Shown one piece after another: positions 11,347 through 24,892 of a stretch of DNA of 64,000 nt. The notes under the pieces were generated by a model. It worked only from the letters and a program-made list of their open reading frames with translations. It did no database searches and had not been told where the DNA came from. The DNA lies in assembly GCF_036320965.1 (NCBI RefSeq), contig NC_092240.1, positions 9,242,501 to 9,306,500 on the forward strand, read 5' to 3'. The first letter of the stretch is position 1. Each line of letters starts with the position of its first letter. The translations under genes were made by a program, and so were the position numbers. This DNA comes from Panulirus ornatus. Taxonomy: Eukaryota > Arthropoda > Malacostraca > Decapoda > Palinuridae.

Positions 11347-11529
11347 CAGGGGTGGGTTGATCATCGCATGCTGCCAATATTTGGACAGCAGCCGTTTGAA
11401 TGTGTCATATATGCAGAGGAGCTCGTCTGCGAGCCGTGCAGAAAGTCAAATGACACAGGACGTGTGGCATGTGTGACGTGAGTCATAAGGAGTAATGAGG
11501 GGGGAAGAGGCGCACGCGTGTGCGTGCGT

Positions 11530-11532
<3 letters not shown>

Positions 11533-11562
<30 letters not shown>
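11533..11562. repeat. (GT)n microsatellite
   Basis: About 30 bp of GT repeats, preceded by imperfect GTGCG. Confidence 0.92.
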
Positions 11563-11565
<3 letters not shown>

Positions 11566-11705
11566 GAAAAGGATGACTAGAATGTATGGATACGTAGATA
11601 GATATTGTATCAAATACAGTAGGGACAGCTGTCGGAGAAGCGGGGGCCAGTCGCTTGCCACTTGAAATGTCCTCAATGCCTCCTACTTCTGCCTAGTGCG
11701 TATTA

Positions 11706-11957
<252 letters not shown>

Positions 11958-12175
11958 TTCTATCTAGGTCGTAGAATCCGTGTTCTTTCGGCCTCACATG
12001 ACCGCCGTCCCCATTTTTCTTTCTTTCTTTTTGTCCTTCCATATTCCTCTCGATCTGGCTTCGGACATGTTCCTTTTGAACTCGTTCTCCGTCTCGCTGA
12101 ATTTTCCCCGTGTCTCTGCTTGAGGGGGAGGAGAGGGGGAGGAGGGGGTCATGCGAGCTGGCAGCAACAGCGGCG

Positions 12176-12245
12176 ATGGTGTGGTGTGGTGTGGTGTGGC
12201 GTGGTGTGGTGTGACGTGGTGTGGTGTGGTATGGTGTGGTAGGTA
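12176..12245. repeat. GTGTGGTGTGGT short repeat
   Basis: About 13 imperfect GTGGT/GTGGC-type 5-bp units. Confidence 0.88.
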
Positions 12246-12391
12246 GGTTTTTTGATTTTTTTTAGGGGGGGATCGTAAAGCGCACATTGAAACCCCCGTC
12301 CATCACTGTTGACCCACCCTTGGGCCCGTCTGCTCGAGTGGTGTAGACGCCGGGTGGAGTGTGGCATCGGGGTTTTTCTCTTCTGCCCGCG

Positions 12392-12395
<4 letters not shown>

Positions 12396-12476
<81 letters not shown>
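12396..12476. repeat. (GA)n microsatellite
   Basis: About 81 bp of GA repeats. Confidence 0.97.
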
Positions 12477-12478
<2 letters not shown>

Positions 12479-12624
12479 ACCACCACCTCCGCCACCGAAG
12501 AGCACAGAGACCTTCCACACACACGCACACGCACACGTATACAGTCAACATACCTCAATACTTCTCTTGCAAAAATGAGAAATTAAGAATAAAAAAAAAG
12601 ATGAAAAAGGATACTTGCCTCTGG

Positions 12625-12626
<2 letters not shown>

Positions 12627-12686
<60 letters not shown>
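12627..12686. repeat. (AC)n microsatellite
   Basis: About 60 bp of AC repeats. Confidence 0.97.
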
Positions 12687-12688
<2 letters not shown>

Positions 12689-13159
12689 AAGATATGTCCT
12701 TCTTTCTCGACAGATCTCGAGTGAATATTCATCCTCACCCCTCAGACTGAGACTCAGAGGACCTCAACGGCCCTCACGAGGCACTCACAGACGGGAGGAG
12801 GAGGGAGGAAGGGGGGAGGGGAGGGGAAGAAGTCCTAATTATTATTCCAGGACATGTGTTCCCCTCTTGGTTGAAACGCGTGGTAATAGCAAATGAGTCC
12901 GGAGGGAACCTCTGCCAGGGGGTGGGTTTGGTTTGTTTTGTTAGTGATTTTCCAAAAGCTTATTATTTTTTTTTTTTGAAGCATGGTGGTGGTGGTGGTG
13001 GTGGTGTGGGGAAGGAAAAAAAAGAAAAAAGAAAGAAATGATGAGAGGGAAGGGGAAACAAAAAAGTTGATATCTTCCGTTCAAATTGGTTTTAGTTATG
13101 GAGGAAGGATCGATCAGAGCTTATTTAGTGTCTTCGTGATTAACAGTCACACAGGGATT
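12687..13159. other. Gene-free stretch with (GGT)n
   Basis: It contains a T homopolymer near 12967-12977 and a (GGT)8 tract near 12985-13007. No gene is supported. Confidence 0.45.
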
Positions 13160-13380
13160 GTAGCTGAGGTTCACGTCATTGTATTCTACACGTCCATTTT
13201 GCTGTTGTATTTGAGGTTCACGTCATTGTATTCTACACGTCCATTTTGCTGTTGTAATTAAGGATCACATCATTGTCTACTACACGTACAGATTTTGCTG
13301 TTGTATTTGAGGATCACATCATTGTATACTACACGTCCATTTTGCTGTTGTAGTTAAGGCTCACATCATTGTCTACTAAT
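13160..13380. repeat. 47-bp minisatellite, about five copies
   Basis: Units begin near 13166, 13213 and 13260 and contain TCACGTCATTGTATTCTACA or TCACATCATTGT, then CGTCCATTTTGCTGTTGTA. Later units diverge slightly. Confidence 0.9.
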
Positions 13381-13447
13381 GCAGACTTCTCTGTACCATC
13401 TCCTTATTAACTTTATTGGTGTCACAGAGAACTAAACTCTTGAGAGT

Positions 13448-13564
<117 letters not shown>

Positions 13565-13879
13565 AGAGAAAAGAAAGCCTGGTTCTTTCGCCTCTTCCTT
13601 CTTGTGTGGGTCATTACAGGAAAGGGGGAGGATTTTCCAGCATTCCGCTTCCAGCCTTCCACGACAGGCGGGAAATACACAGCCTTTTTCATCATCATTA
13701 TTTTTTTTTTGCTGTTTAATTAAAATAATGGACGTGTTATCTAGATAAGAGCAAAGCACTGCAGACTGTCCTCACAGATAAGAGACATCCAGAGGACTTG
13801 CCTCAGGATAATCTTCATATTTCTCTTTGTTAAGAACACAGTGGTGTTGGCGGTCTGTGCTCTGTACCCCATGAAGAGT

Positions 13880-13881
<2 letters not shown>

Positions 13882-13931
<50 letters not shown>

Positions 13932-13951
13932 TGTGTGTGTTTTATAAAGAA

Positions 13952-14044
<93 letters not shown>
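13882..14044. repeat. Compound (GT)n/(TA)n array
   Basis: A GT tract (about 13882-13940) is followed after a 13-bp spacer by about 91 bp of TA (13954-14044). Confidence 0.97.
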
Positions 14045-14045
<1 letters not shown>

Positions 14046-14468
14046 GAACAGAGGATGCATAGCTGCAACTTTTTAGATTTCTGTCTTTGAGATTTATTTC
14101 AAACCTTTCTTTGGTCACTGGATTACCAGAGAACCGGTGGATTTCTTATTTCATTAAGATAAACGAGACAAACTGCCTTTTCTTGTGTGTTCTGTTGGCT
14201 CGGCAGAGTTAGGGGGGGAGATGGAGATGGAGATTTAAGACGGGGATTGGAGGATATAGGAGCGATCCAGATTCCTCCAGTACCAGCGCATTCCCTTCCT
14301 CCTTTGGGATTTGAAGGGGAAGTGACCAGTAGGGGATATATGATCGGGAGGAGAGTTCCACCTCACTTCCCTGTGTTTGGTCTCAAAGTAGATGGGTGGG
14401 ATTTTGGGGGAGGTGTAGATTCCTCCATTCTGGGGATTCTTGGAGGGACAAGGTTATGAAACACCATC

Positions 14469-14690
14469 AGGAACCATCTTATTTACACCCTCCGTGTCAG
14501 TAGGGTGTATGTAGACAGCAGACGCTCCAGGGAAGTATTACCCTCTTCACTTAGGAGCGTTGAGGTGATGACTGGAGGAACCATCTTACTCACACCCTCC
14601 GTGTCAGTAGGTTGTATGTAGACAGCAGACGCCCCAGGGAATACTACCCTCCTGAGATGATGTGGTCGGAGCCATCCTACATCCTCGGTG
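14469..14690. repeat. 107-bp tandem duplication
   Basis: Two copies begin at about 14469 and 14576 with AGGAACCATCTTA, ACACCCTCCGTGTCAGTAGG and GTGTATGTAGACAGCAGACG. A degraded third partial copy may follow near 14647. Confidence 0.88.
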
Positions 14691-16865
14691 TCAGGATTGC
14701 TGGTTTTGTCTTGCGTCTTGTTCAAATCAAGATAGCAGGATAGACCTAATATCTATTCGCTACCTACACCATTTCATTTATCTTACCCTTTCGTTTTTTC
14801 CCCCCCCTCACCATCTTATACGAACTTTCTTAGATTATCGGATAATAGAGCAAACGATTTGGTTACCCCCTATTCACTTACCTCTTAAAGTGGCGTGGTA
14901 CTTCAACCAATTATCACTTTAACTCGCGAATTACCTTAAGGCTACAGGCGCTAAATTGCTTCGTTAACCCGCCAGTTACAAGGTAATTTGGCTTTGTTAC
15001 CACACCAGTAGACTGGTTGATCTGACTTGTTAAGTTCACAGATCACCAGCTGTATGGTTCTTGCCCTCTCACCAGTCACCAGGTCTGTTGCCCCGAGCCA
15101 GTAATTAACTAGACCTCAAGTCTGTTGCCTTTAAGTCTGTTTCTACCTACCGAGACCAGCCTACCACCCCACTACCTTAATTGCTTTGTTACGCCCGCTT
15201 GTTACTCCACAAAAAACTGCCCACTTCCCACCGCTAGTTATTGGCTTTTCCAGGAAAACCCCAACTTTCCCCTCCTTCCAGACGGAGAGGTAATATTTTT
15301 TTTCGCTCTAATCCACTCCTATGGCGATGAGGTGGGAGGAGGACGCGGTGGAGGAGGCGGTGGCAGTCACACGCCACGAGGAGGAGTGAGGGGGATAAAC
15401 TCACATTAATCCGGCTCTCCTCCACGGCAGACAGGGAGCGACGACGCACCTCCCTCCTGGAGCGAGATCGGAGACTGATGTGGGACGAGGACCTCCTCCT
15501 CATCAAGGTCGACCATGGCGTGCATCGCTCGCGCGCTCACTCTCCCCGACCGGGGTTCTGAAGAGAGAGGATGTATATATATAGGAGCCCTCCACAGTCT
15601 AGGGAAGGAAGAGTTCGTATGAAAAGCCTACTACGCTTTCCTCACCTTTTCACTCAGGATATAGTTATGTTCGACCTGTGCGAAGCTTTTCCCAAATCCG
15701 AGTTGGGTAGAGGGAAGAAGGTTGAACCGAAGGAAGCTCTCTCGACATATTTCATTGCTATAAATTGCAGTGAATGAATGATCTTTTTTTTTTTTTTCCA
15801 CGGGGCAGCGGTGAGAATTATATAGATGAAATAGCTCTTATCATCAATAATGCTTCCCAGCGCAACGAAGGTAGATGTAAATCAAAATATAAATAGTGTA
15901 ATTTTTTTCTTTATTTCTACTACTGTATTGATCAGATGGGTGTAACTGCTGGAAATATACGTTGACAACGTTGTTGATAATCAATATAACCTTACCTTAC
16001 CTTACATTTTTTATTCTTTGATGGTTCTTCGTTCTATACAGCATTCATTAGCTCCTTCGTGACCACTCGCCCAGTATGATAATCCACTCCAAGATATTCC
16101 TTCCATCTTTCAGCCTTGATCATCTCTCACGTATGCTGCGTGTCGTTACTGAAAACGCGCAGTCACCTGCGTCTGTCTGGATAGAACCGCACTCTAACCT
16201 GTGTATGTTTTCTCATAAAAACGCACTTTCAACTGTGAAAATCTTAATGAAAACGCACTCTCACACGTGTATGTTTTTCTTTCCCCCAAACCTTGCACGA
16301 ACTTAAGATGCCTCACACTTTAACAGAGGTGATTGTGGTCATATGATCACACGATCGCCAGGATGTTCAGTGTATGAGATGGTACAGATACGCATTAGAA
16401 TAGGCTTGATGCATACTTCGCTTCGAGTCTACGACTTTCATTAGTTGCGCCTCCCTAGTCGAAGTGACCATTTGCTAGTTATTCCCTTCGAATTATCTGT
16501 ATGCCTTCTAACATCTACCACACTGATCTGTGAGTTACTGAATATCTTCCACTATCACGAAAATCCTCGAAAGGACCCAGTGGTCTGTCGCTGTTTGAAT
16601 TCCTCTTGTATTCCTTTGTATGTATATTGCCGAAGGAGGTGTCTCGTGTCCAGCGAGGCCTGCCGCGTCTGGTCCTCTCTCGGCCGACGCATCTCCAGCT
16701 GGGCCCAGGGGAAATTCTCACAAGACCATCAACTCCGAGACTTTCTGTGTGGATGTGTTTAGCTGAGGTTCGTGCGGGTGACCTGTTGAACGAACGGACT
16801 CCTCTTGCGGGGCTTGTGTCCAGTCGTGGCTCCCTGACAAAATGACCATGTTCCTACCCCCACCT
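14691..16865. other. Longest mostly unique stretch in the left half
   Basis: About 2.2 kb with few tandem repeats. There is a TTACC-type run near 15990-16006 and a T homopolymer near 15784-15797. The sequence recalls simple promoter-like tracts in places (TATATATATAGG near 15573), but no reading frame, splice-supported gene or RNA could be established. Confidence 0.4.
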
Positions 16866-16892
16866 TCTCTCTCTCTCTCTCTCTCTCTCCCT

Positions 16893-16963
<71 letters not shown>
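16866..16963. repeat. (CT)n microsatellite with CCCT interruption
   Basis: About 98 bp of CT with three CCCT units in the middle. Confidence 0.96.
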
Positions 16964-16965
<2 letters not shown>

Positions 16966-17867
16966 CGTGGCAAACTCCCGGCAGAAATTAAGTCTCTGGG
17001 TCGAGTTTCATTTATTTTTCCCCCGGTCGTGTTGGAGAGCACTTTGTGCGACCACGCAAGCGGCATCATCACGCCCTCCACGAGCTACGATCGTTGGGAT
17101 TCCCTTGTATGAAGAGACTGGTCTGGGGGTCAGAGTTTGGTTTCATTTTTCTTTCTTTCACTCTTCCCTCATAGACATACATCGGACGGGCGAGGAACCT
17201 TGGCTTTGACACGGTCCTCACGCTTTTTTCTTTCGTCCTCTTGGCCTAAGCGGTATGTAAATGTTAGGGTGGATGTGGTGGTGGCGTGTACAGGCGCCAT
17301 AGCTTCGTAGGGAGGGGGGCGCTGTAGTGGAGGGAAGGAGGGTGTGGGTCGGGTGGTGGCATTTCTCGTAGCTTTGAGGCTGAGGGCGGGCGGTGCTGAG
17401 GAACGGGAGGGAGGAGACCTGTCGATAGAGACTCGTTCCCTCAACATGATGAAGGAAAGAGCCTTTTTCTCCCCCTTGGCAACAGTCGTATCGAGTGCCG
17501 TAAAGAGAGAGAGGTTCCACGAAATCAGTATCCGAAAAAAAAAAGAGTCTTCATCGCATTGCATTTCCCGTTTCCCCCCCCCATTCGACGCCCTCTTTAA
17601 TGTTTTTCTTTCTCTCCAGTCATAGGGCGAGGGGGTGTTCTTACCTTTACGAGGGAAGATGGAGAATCCTCCTGTAATGAGGAGGTGCCTTAGGAGACGC
17701 CCTCACCCTTCTGCTGAGGCTTAGGGATAATTGAGGGTCATTCTGCCACTTGAACTTCAGATGGTAAATGATTCTAGGAAGGAAAAGGGGTATTGAGGCG
17801 ACGGGGGCGTGTGGTGAGTCGCACTACGGCGTGGGTGACCTGGGAGTTACATCCTAGTGGAGTGAGT
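16964..17867. other. Gene-free stretch
   Basis: Mixed-composition sequence with no recognisable gene or repeat family. Confidence 0.4.
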
Positions 17868-18295
17868 GGTGTAAGTGTAGGTTGGTAGTGGGTGCAGGTG
17901 TAGGTGTAGGGAGGTAATGGTGCAGGTGTGGGAAAGTAATGGTGCAGGTGTAGGATGATGCTGGTGTAGGTGTAGGATGATGCTGGTGCAGGTGTAGAAA
18001 GGTAATGGTGCAGGTGTAGGATGATGCTGGTGTAGGTGTAGGATGATGCTGGTGCAGGTGTAGAAAAGTAATGGTGCAGGTGTAGGGTGATGCTAGTGTA
18101 GGTGTAGGATGATGCTGGTGCAGGTGTAGAAAGGTAATGGTGCAGGTGTAGGGTGATGCTAGTGTAGGTGTAGGATGATGCTGATGCAGGTGTAGAAAGG
18201 TAATGGTGCAGGTGTAGAGAGGTAATGGTGCGGGTGTAGGGTGATGCTGATGTAGGTGTAGAAAGGTAATGGTGCAGGTGTTGGGAGGTTATAGT
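17868..18295. repeat. 22-bp minisatellite with 66-bp higher-order unit
   Basis: Monomers of about 21-22 bp (GATGCTGGTGTAGGTGTAGG and AAAGGTAATGGTGCAGGTG types) are arranged in triplets, so the pattern repeats every 66 bp (for example 18005 and 18071). The opposite strand reads as a Leu/His/Tyr/Thr/Pro-rich frame with no supported coding role. Confidence 0.92.
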
Positions 18296-18659
18296 TTTTT
18301 GGTAACTTTGAATCATAGAAGCGTTCCATAAAGTCATATTTCAATTTTCAAAAAAAAAAAAAACGGTTTTTGGGCTAAGAAAATCTTGCGTGATTTTGTG
18401 ATGATAATAGATTTGCTTGAAAGCCTTAGTATAAGAAGTAATTTTTATGCTGAAATATATGTAGGAGGATAGTAATTTCTTCAAATTAGTAATTAAATTG
18501 TTAGTCCCTTAGAAGATTTTTTAATTCTTCCGTTTGTATTGAATGGGTATCAATAGGCTTGGGGAAGGATAATGAGATATTTCTCAAGATTATTTCAAGC
18601 ACTGAAGCGTTTCATTTACGTCATAAATCAATTGTCTTGGACAATCACATGTTTATCAA
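18296..18659. other. AT-rich gene-free stretch
   Basis: It contains an A homopolymer near 18350-18363. No gene is supported. Confidence 0.4.
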
Positions 18660-18819
18660 ATGGAGTCTCTTCGATGTATATCAACTGACTTATATTTCTC
18701 TCTTGTGTCTCCCCTGATGATGTGATTATTACACGAAAGTGCACTTGGAAACTTTTCGTGTGTCATTTTCCCCGTGGACTCATAGGAATATCTTGATCAC
18801 GCGTAAAATTGTGATCCTT

Positions 18820-18822
<3 letters not shown>
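18660..18822. repeat. Dispersed repeat fragment beside (TA)n
   Basis: The right part shares two blocks with 56653-56698: CATTTTCCCCGTGGACTCAT near 18766, which is inverted there, and AAAATTGTGATCCTTTCCAA near 18806, which is direct. Both loci run straight into a long TA array. This is a dispersed repeat of unknown class. The left boundary at 18660 is a guess. Confidence 0.65.

Positions 18823-18894
<72 letters not shown>
18823..18894. repeat. (TA)n microsatellite
   Basis: About 72 bp of TA. Confidence 0.97.
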
Positions 18895-18898
<4 letters not shown>

Positions 18899-19469
18899 AA
18901 ATTTCCAATAGAAGTATAGAAGAATTTTTTGAGATACATTCTAATTTTGAAAAAAACTCCCCACCCTCAAAAAAGAAAAAGAAGAAATTACCCTGAGGGC
19001 TTTGCTCTTCATGATATACATTGCCTTCAGTACCTCAGTATAACACGTATCCTTCATGGCTAATAAGTCCCTTAGGTTTGAATATTGTCCAGGTTCGATC
19101 AGATCCTGTTATAAGCTTATAGCCGATCACAGGATGATGTACATTTTTTTTTTTAAATAAAAAGGAATTGAATCAGGTTTTTGCCATTCTACGTGCTCTC
19201 GAAACCGGGACTGCAAGTGTATTATGCATTTCGACATCAGCCATCAACCCATATCTCGCCTCAGGATCATCCCACCTCATTTCTGATCTACTTCCTGTCC
19301 TCTACTGGCATCAGGAGGAGTGTGGCCCTTGACGCGTTCTCCCTTTTGCTGTTGAGTCGCCTCATTCATCTACCCTTGGTATGAGTGACCTGTTTACCCG
19401 TCTCTTCCATGGACCTATGTCCTCGTGGACTGATTCATCATCCACGTTCTAGTCCGCGGGTCCCATTGT

Positions 19470-19930
19470 CCATTAACTCATGGTTGCGAGACCCATGACC
19501 CTTCAACTACCTTAACTGCAAGACCATTATTCTTAACCCCATTGGTTACGAGATTCATTATCCCTTAACCCCCTTGATCGGAAGGCCCATCATCACGTAA
19601 CAGTATTGATTGTGAGGCCCATTATCCTTTAACCCCCTTGATTGGAAGGCCCATCATCCTTTAACCCCCTTGACTGGAAGGCCCATCATCCCTCAATAGT
19701 ATTGATTGCAAGACCCATTATCCTTTAACCCCCTTGATTGGAAGGCCCATCATCCCTTAAGAGCATTGATTGCAAGACCCATTATCCCTTGACCCCCTTG
19801 ATTGGAAGGCCCATCATCCCTTAACCCCCTTGATTGGAAGGCCCATCATCCCTTAATAACCTCGACTGCAAGACCCATTACCCATCTCCTTTAACCCCTA
19901 GACCCATTAACCATCCAGAACGTGGTTGAA
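19470..19930. repeat. 31-32-bp minisatellite
   Basis: About 14 units alternate between GATTGGAAGGCCCATCATCC and GATTGCAAGACCCATTATCC types, each followed by CTTTAACCCCCTT or CTTAATAGTATT. The two monomer types give a partial dimer pattern. The interval 18895-19469 to the left is unique and gene-free. Confidence 0.9.
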
Positions 19931-20198
19931 TGCCTCGTTAACCATCCATCTCTTTCTTTTTTAACCTCTCACGTACGGTTGGCATGATCCTTCAACTCAC
20001 CCGGATCGCTTTTCAAAGGCCAGACGCTGTCCCATTTATTCCAGCTCTTCCTGGAATGAGACGAAGGCTGGATATCCAATGGGAGGCTTTCATTGGTGCC
20101 CAGGAATGAGAGAGAAACCCGAAGAAATCGTGAGTTCAGATTCTGTAGTGAAGATGGTTCATATGAGAGGCCAATGAGGTAGGGTAGATGGATGGGGA

Positions 20199-20200
<2 letters not shown>

Positions 20201-20275
<75 letters not shown>
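20201..20275. repeat. (TA)n microsatellite
   Basis: About 75 bp of TA. Confidence 0.97.
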
Positions 20276-20277
<2 letters not shown>

Positions 20278-20406
20278 GTTTGTTTCGTCTTCACTATACC
20301 CGTTGATTTGAGGATTGAGAGACACCGAGAGACTGAAATGCTGAGAAAGGGAAGGAGGGATTCGAGTGCTCTAGGAAGGCTGGCGCGCTGAGAGATGGAG
20401 ACATCG

Positions 20407-20409
<3 letters not shown>

Positions 20410-20487
<78 letters not shown>
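20410..20487. repeat. (GA)n microsatellite
   Basis: About 78 bp of GA. A short (GGA)n tract lies near 20518-20538. Confidence 0.97.
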
Positions 20488-20489
<2 letters not shown>

Positions 20490-20820
20490 CTAATTCTCTC
20501 AGAAAGGAAAGATAAAGCAGGAGGAGGAGGAGGAGGAGAAGACACGAAGACATAGCGGATACAGTGAAGGCGAAAGAAAACGAAGTGGAACAGCGATTGA
20601 GAGGAACGAGCGATAAATGAACGGGATAACTGAGTTACGGATAAGATAAATGTGTAATGTTGGAACGCAGGAGGTGTCATAAGACGTAGTGCGAGGGCGT
20701 GACGGGAATGGCCGATCGTCTGTGTTATCATATCATGTGAAACAAGGCTAGATCCTGCGTACCCTGTAGGTGGCAGGACAGACCTGGGTCCGCAAAGTGA
20801 AGGTCTAACCAATAAAGGAT

Positions 20821-23800
20821 TTGATTCCCATTGCCATTGTCTTGGCTCCCAATCATTGATTCCCAATCACCCATTGATTCCCACTCACACCTTTGATTCC
20901 GAATCACACCATTGATTCCCAATCACACCATTGATTCCCAATCACACCTTGATTCCCAATCACACACTTTGATTCCCAATCACACCTTGATTCCCAATCA
21001 CACCATTGATTCCCAATCACACCATTGATTCCCAATCACACCATTGATTCCCAATCACACCTTGATTCCCAATCACACACTTTGATTCCCAATCACACCT
21101 TGATTCCCAATCACACCATTGATTCCCAATCACACCATTGGTTACCAATCACACCATTGATTCCCAATCACACCATTGATTCCCAATCACACCATTGATT
21201 CCCAATCACACCATTGGTTCCCAATCACACCATTGGTTCCCAATCACACCATTGATTCCCACTCACACCTTTGATTCCGAATCACACCATTGATTCCCAA
21301 TCACACCATTGATTCCCAATCACACCTTGATTCCCAATCACACACTTTGATTCCCAATCACACCTTGATTCCCAATCACACCATTGATTCCCAATCACAC
21401 CATTGGTTCCCAATCACATCATTGACTCCCAATCACACCATTGATTCCCAATCACACCATTGATTCCCAATCACACCATTGGTTCCCAATCACACCATTG
21501 ATTCCCAATCACACCATTGATTCCCAATCACACCATTGATTCCCAATCACACCATTGGTTCCCAGTCACACCAATGATTCCCAATCACACCATTGATTCC
21601 CAATCACATCATTGACTCCCAATCACACCATTGATTCCCAATCACACCATTGATTCCCAATCACATCATTGACTCCCAATCACACCATTGATTCCCAATC
21701 ACACCATTGATTCCCAATCACACCATTGGTTCCCAATCACACCATTGATTCCCAATCACACCATTGATTCCCAATCACACCATTGATTCCCAATCACACC
21801 ATTGGTTCCCAGTCACACCATTGATTCCCAATCACACCATTGATTCCCAATCACATCATTGACTCCCAATCACACCATTGATTCCCAATCACACCATTGA
21901 TTCCCAATCACATCATTGACTCCCAATCACACCATTGATTCCCAATCACACCATTGATTCCCAATCACACCATTGGTTCCCAATCACACCATTGATTCCC
22001 AATCACACCATTGATTCCCAATCACACCATTGATTCCCAATCACACCTTTGGTTCCCAATCACACCATTGATTCCCAATCACACCATTGATTCCCACTCA
22101 CACCTTTGATTCCGAATCACACCATTGATTCCCAATCACACCATTGATTCCCAATCACACCTTGATTCCCAATCACACACTTTGATTCCCAATCACACCT
22201 TGATTCCCAATCACACCATTGATTCCCAATCACACCATTGGTTCCCAATCACACCATTGATTCCCAATCACACCATTGATTCCCAATCACACCATTGATT
22301 CCCAATCACACCATTGGTTCCCAATCACACCATTGATTCCCAATCACACCATTGGTTCCCAATCACACTTTTGATTCCCAATCACACCATTGATTCCCAA
22401 TCACACCTTGACTCCCAATCACGCCATTGATTCCCAATCACACCTTTGATTCCCAATCGCACACTTTGATTCCCAATCACACCTTTGATTCCCAATCGCA
22501 CACTTTGATTCCCAATCACACCTTTGATTCCCAATCGCACACTTTGATTCCCAATCACACCATTGATTCCCAATCACACCTTTGATTCCCAATCGCACAC
22601 TTTGATTTCCAATCACACCTTTGATTCCCAATCGCACACTTTGATTCCCAATCACACCTTTGATTCCTAATCGCACACTTTGATTCCCAATCACACCATT
22701 GATTCCAAATCACACCATTGATTCCCAATCGCACACTTTGATTCCCAATCGCACCATTGATTCCCAATCACACCATTGATTCCCAATCGCACCATTGATT
22801 CCCAATCACACCATTGATTCCCAATCACACCTTTGATTCCCAATCGCACACTTTGATTCCCAATCACACCATTGATTCCCAATCGCACACTTTGATTCCC
22901 AATCACACCATTGATTCCCAATCACACCTTTGATTCCCAATCGCACACTTTGATTCCCAATCACACAATTGATTCCCAATCACACCTTTGATTCCCAATC
23001 GCACACTTTGATTCCCAATCACACCATTGATTCCCAATCGCACACTTTGATTCCCAATCACACCATTGACTCCCAATCACACCTTGACTCCCAATCACAC
23101 CTTGACTCCCAATCACACCTTGATTCCCAATTACACCATTGATTCCCAATCACACCATTGATTCCCAATCACACCATTGATTCCCAATCACACCATTGAT
23201 TCCCAATCGCACCATTGATTCCCAATCACACCTTGATTCCCAATCACACCTTTGATTCCCAATCACACCATTGATTCCCAATCACACCATTGATTCCCAA
23301 TCACACACTTTGATTCCCAATCACACCATTGATTCCCAATCACACCATTGATTCCCAATCACACCATTGATTCCCAATCACACCATTGATTCCCAATCAC
23401 ACCTTTGATTCCCAATCACACCATTGATTCCCAATCACACCATTGATTCCCAATCACACCATTGATTCCCAATCACACCATTGATTCCCAATCACACCTT
23501 TGATTCCCAATCACACCATTGATTCCCAATCACACCATTGATTCCCAATCACACCTTTGATTCCCAATCACACCATTGATTCCCAATCACACCATTGATT
23601 CCCAATCACACCATTGATTCCCAATCACACCATTGATTCCCAATCACACCATTGATTCCCAATCACACCATTGATTCCCAATCACACCATTGATTCCCAA
23701 TCACACCATTGATTCCCAATCACACCATTGATTCCCAATCACACCATTGATTCCCAATCACACCTTTGATTCCCAATCACACCATTGATTCCCAATCACA

Positions 23801-24172
23801 CACTTTGATTCCAATCCCATGTCACACATTGATTCCCAATCACACATTGATTCCCAATCACACCATTGATTCCCAATCACGCCATTGATTCCCAATCACG
23901 CCATTGATTCCCAATCACACCATTGATTCCCAATCACACCATTGATTCCCAATCACACACTTTGATTCCCAATCGCACCATTGATTCCCAATCACGCCAT
24001 TGATTCCCAATCACACACTTTGATTCCCAATCACACCATTGATTCCCAATCACGCCATTGATTCCCAATCACGCCATTGATTCCCAATCACACCATTGAT
24101 TCCCAATCACACCATTGATTCCCAATCGCACACTTTGATTCCCAATCGCACACTTTGATTCCCAATCACACC
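20821..24172. repeat. 19-bp minisatellite array, 3.3 kb
   Basis: Roughly 175 tandem units have the consensus ATTGATTCCCAATCACACC. Variants include an 18-bp form (ACCTTGATTCCC), a 20-bp form with CACACACTTTG, GGTTCCC, TCGCACC and GACTCCC. Variants cluster: GGTTCCC and GACTCCC in the left half, TCGCACACTTTG in 22.4-23.1 kb and 24.1 kb, near-perfect consensus in 23.3-23.8 kb. A compound block starting with CCCACTCACACCTTTGATTC recurs near 20880, 21257 and 22093. The minus strand reads as a repeating GVIGNQ peptide, which follows from 19 codons per three units and is not treated as coding. Confidence 0.97.
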
Positions 24173-24278
24173 AGACGGTCAAGTGTGAGATGATTAGGTG
24201 CTTATGGAGAGGAGCTACGCTGGAAGGCACTTGACCACTTCAGCTTGTCGATAAGAATTGACAGCTCCCTCGCAAGTG

Positions 24279-24280
<2 letters not shown>

Positions 24281-24365
<85 letters not shown>

Positions 24366-24404
24366 GAGAGAGAGAGAAAGAATAGAAAGAGAATAGAGAG
24401 AGAA

Positions 24405-24485
<81 letters not shown>
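24281..24485. repeat. Compound (GA)n array with GAATAGA and GATA interruptions
   Basis: Two GA tracts flank a 55-bp region of GAATAGAGAG, GAAAGA and (GATA)n. Confidence 0.96.
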
Positions 24486-24488
<3 letters not shown>

Positions 24489-24892
24489 GGTTGGGGTGGG
24501 GGGGGCTTGGATGATAATTGAACGCCTCCTCTCCACTGCCCCAAAAACCTTTCCAAAAATCATATCACAATCATTCGGTAGAAAATACATTGAGGAAAAT
24601 AAGAAAAAGACCGAATTGTATAATGTATTTCAGTGTTATGATTGTTATTAGTTTTCTTTTTTTGAAGTGTTATTAAAGGAAAAAAAAAAAGAGAAACTGG
24701 AGGATTAGTTGAACCACACGATCAAGGGTTAATTACCAGTGTCGAGGCTAATCAGGTAATTAGCCCCATGTCAGTGGACGAATGAGGGATATCGACAGCC
24801 AGCCCTCTGCTTGTTGACCTCGTCAACGAGAAAAAAGAGGGTCACGCTATGCTGACGTCACCCGCGCCACTCACCAATAAGAGGTCACACAT
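24486..24892. other. Gene-free stretch
   Basis: Mixed sequence with an A run near 24679-24690. No gene is supported. Confidence 0.4.

Noticed and set aside
16445..16762. 105-codon frame in the longest unique stretch
   Set aside because: No recognisable domain, signal or repeat-independent coding evidence. The length is compatible with chance.
22382..23149. Minus-strand frames with repeating GVIGNQ-type peptide
   Set aside because: They translate the 19-bp minisatellite, where three units equal 19 codons. They are broken by every 18- or 20-bp variant.
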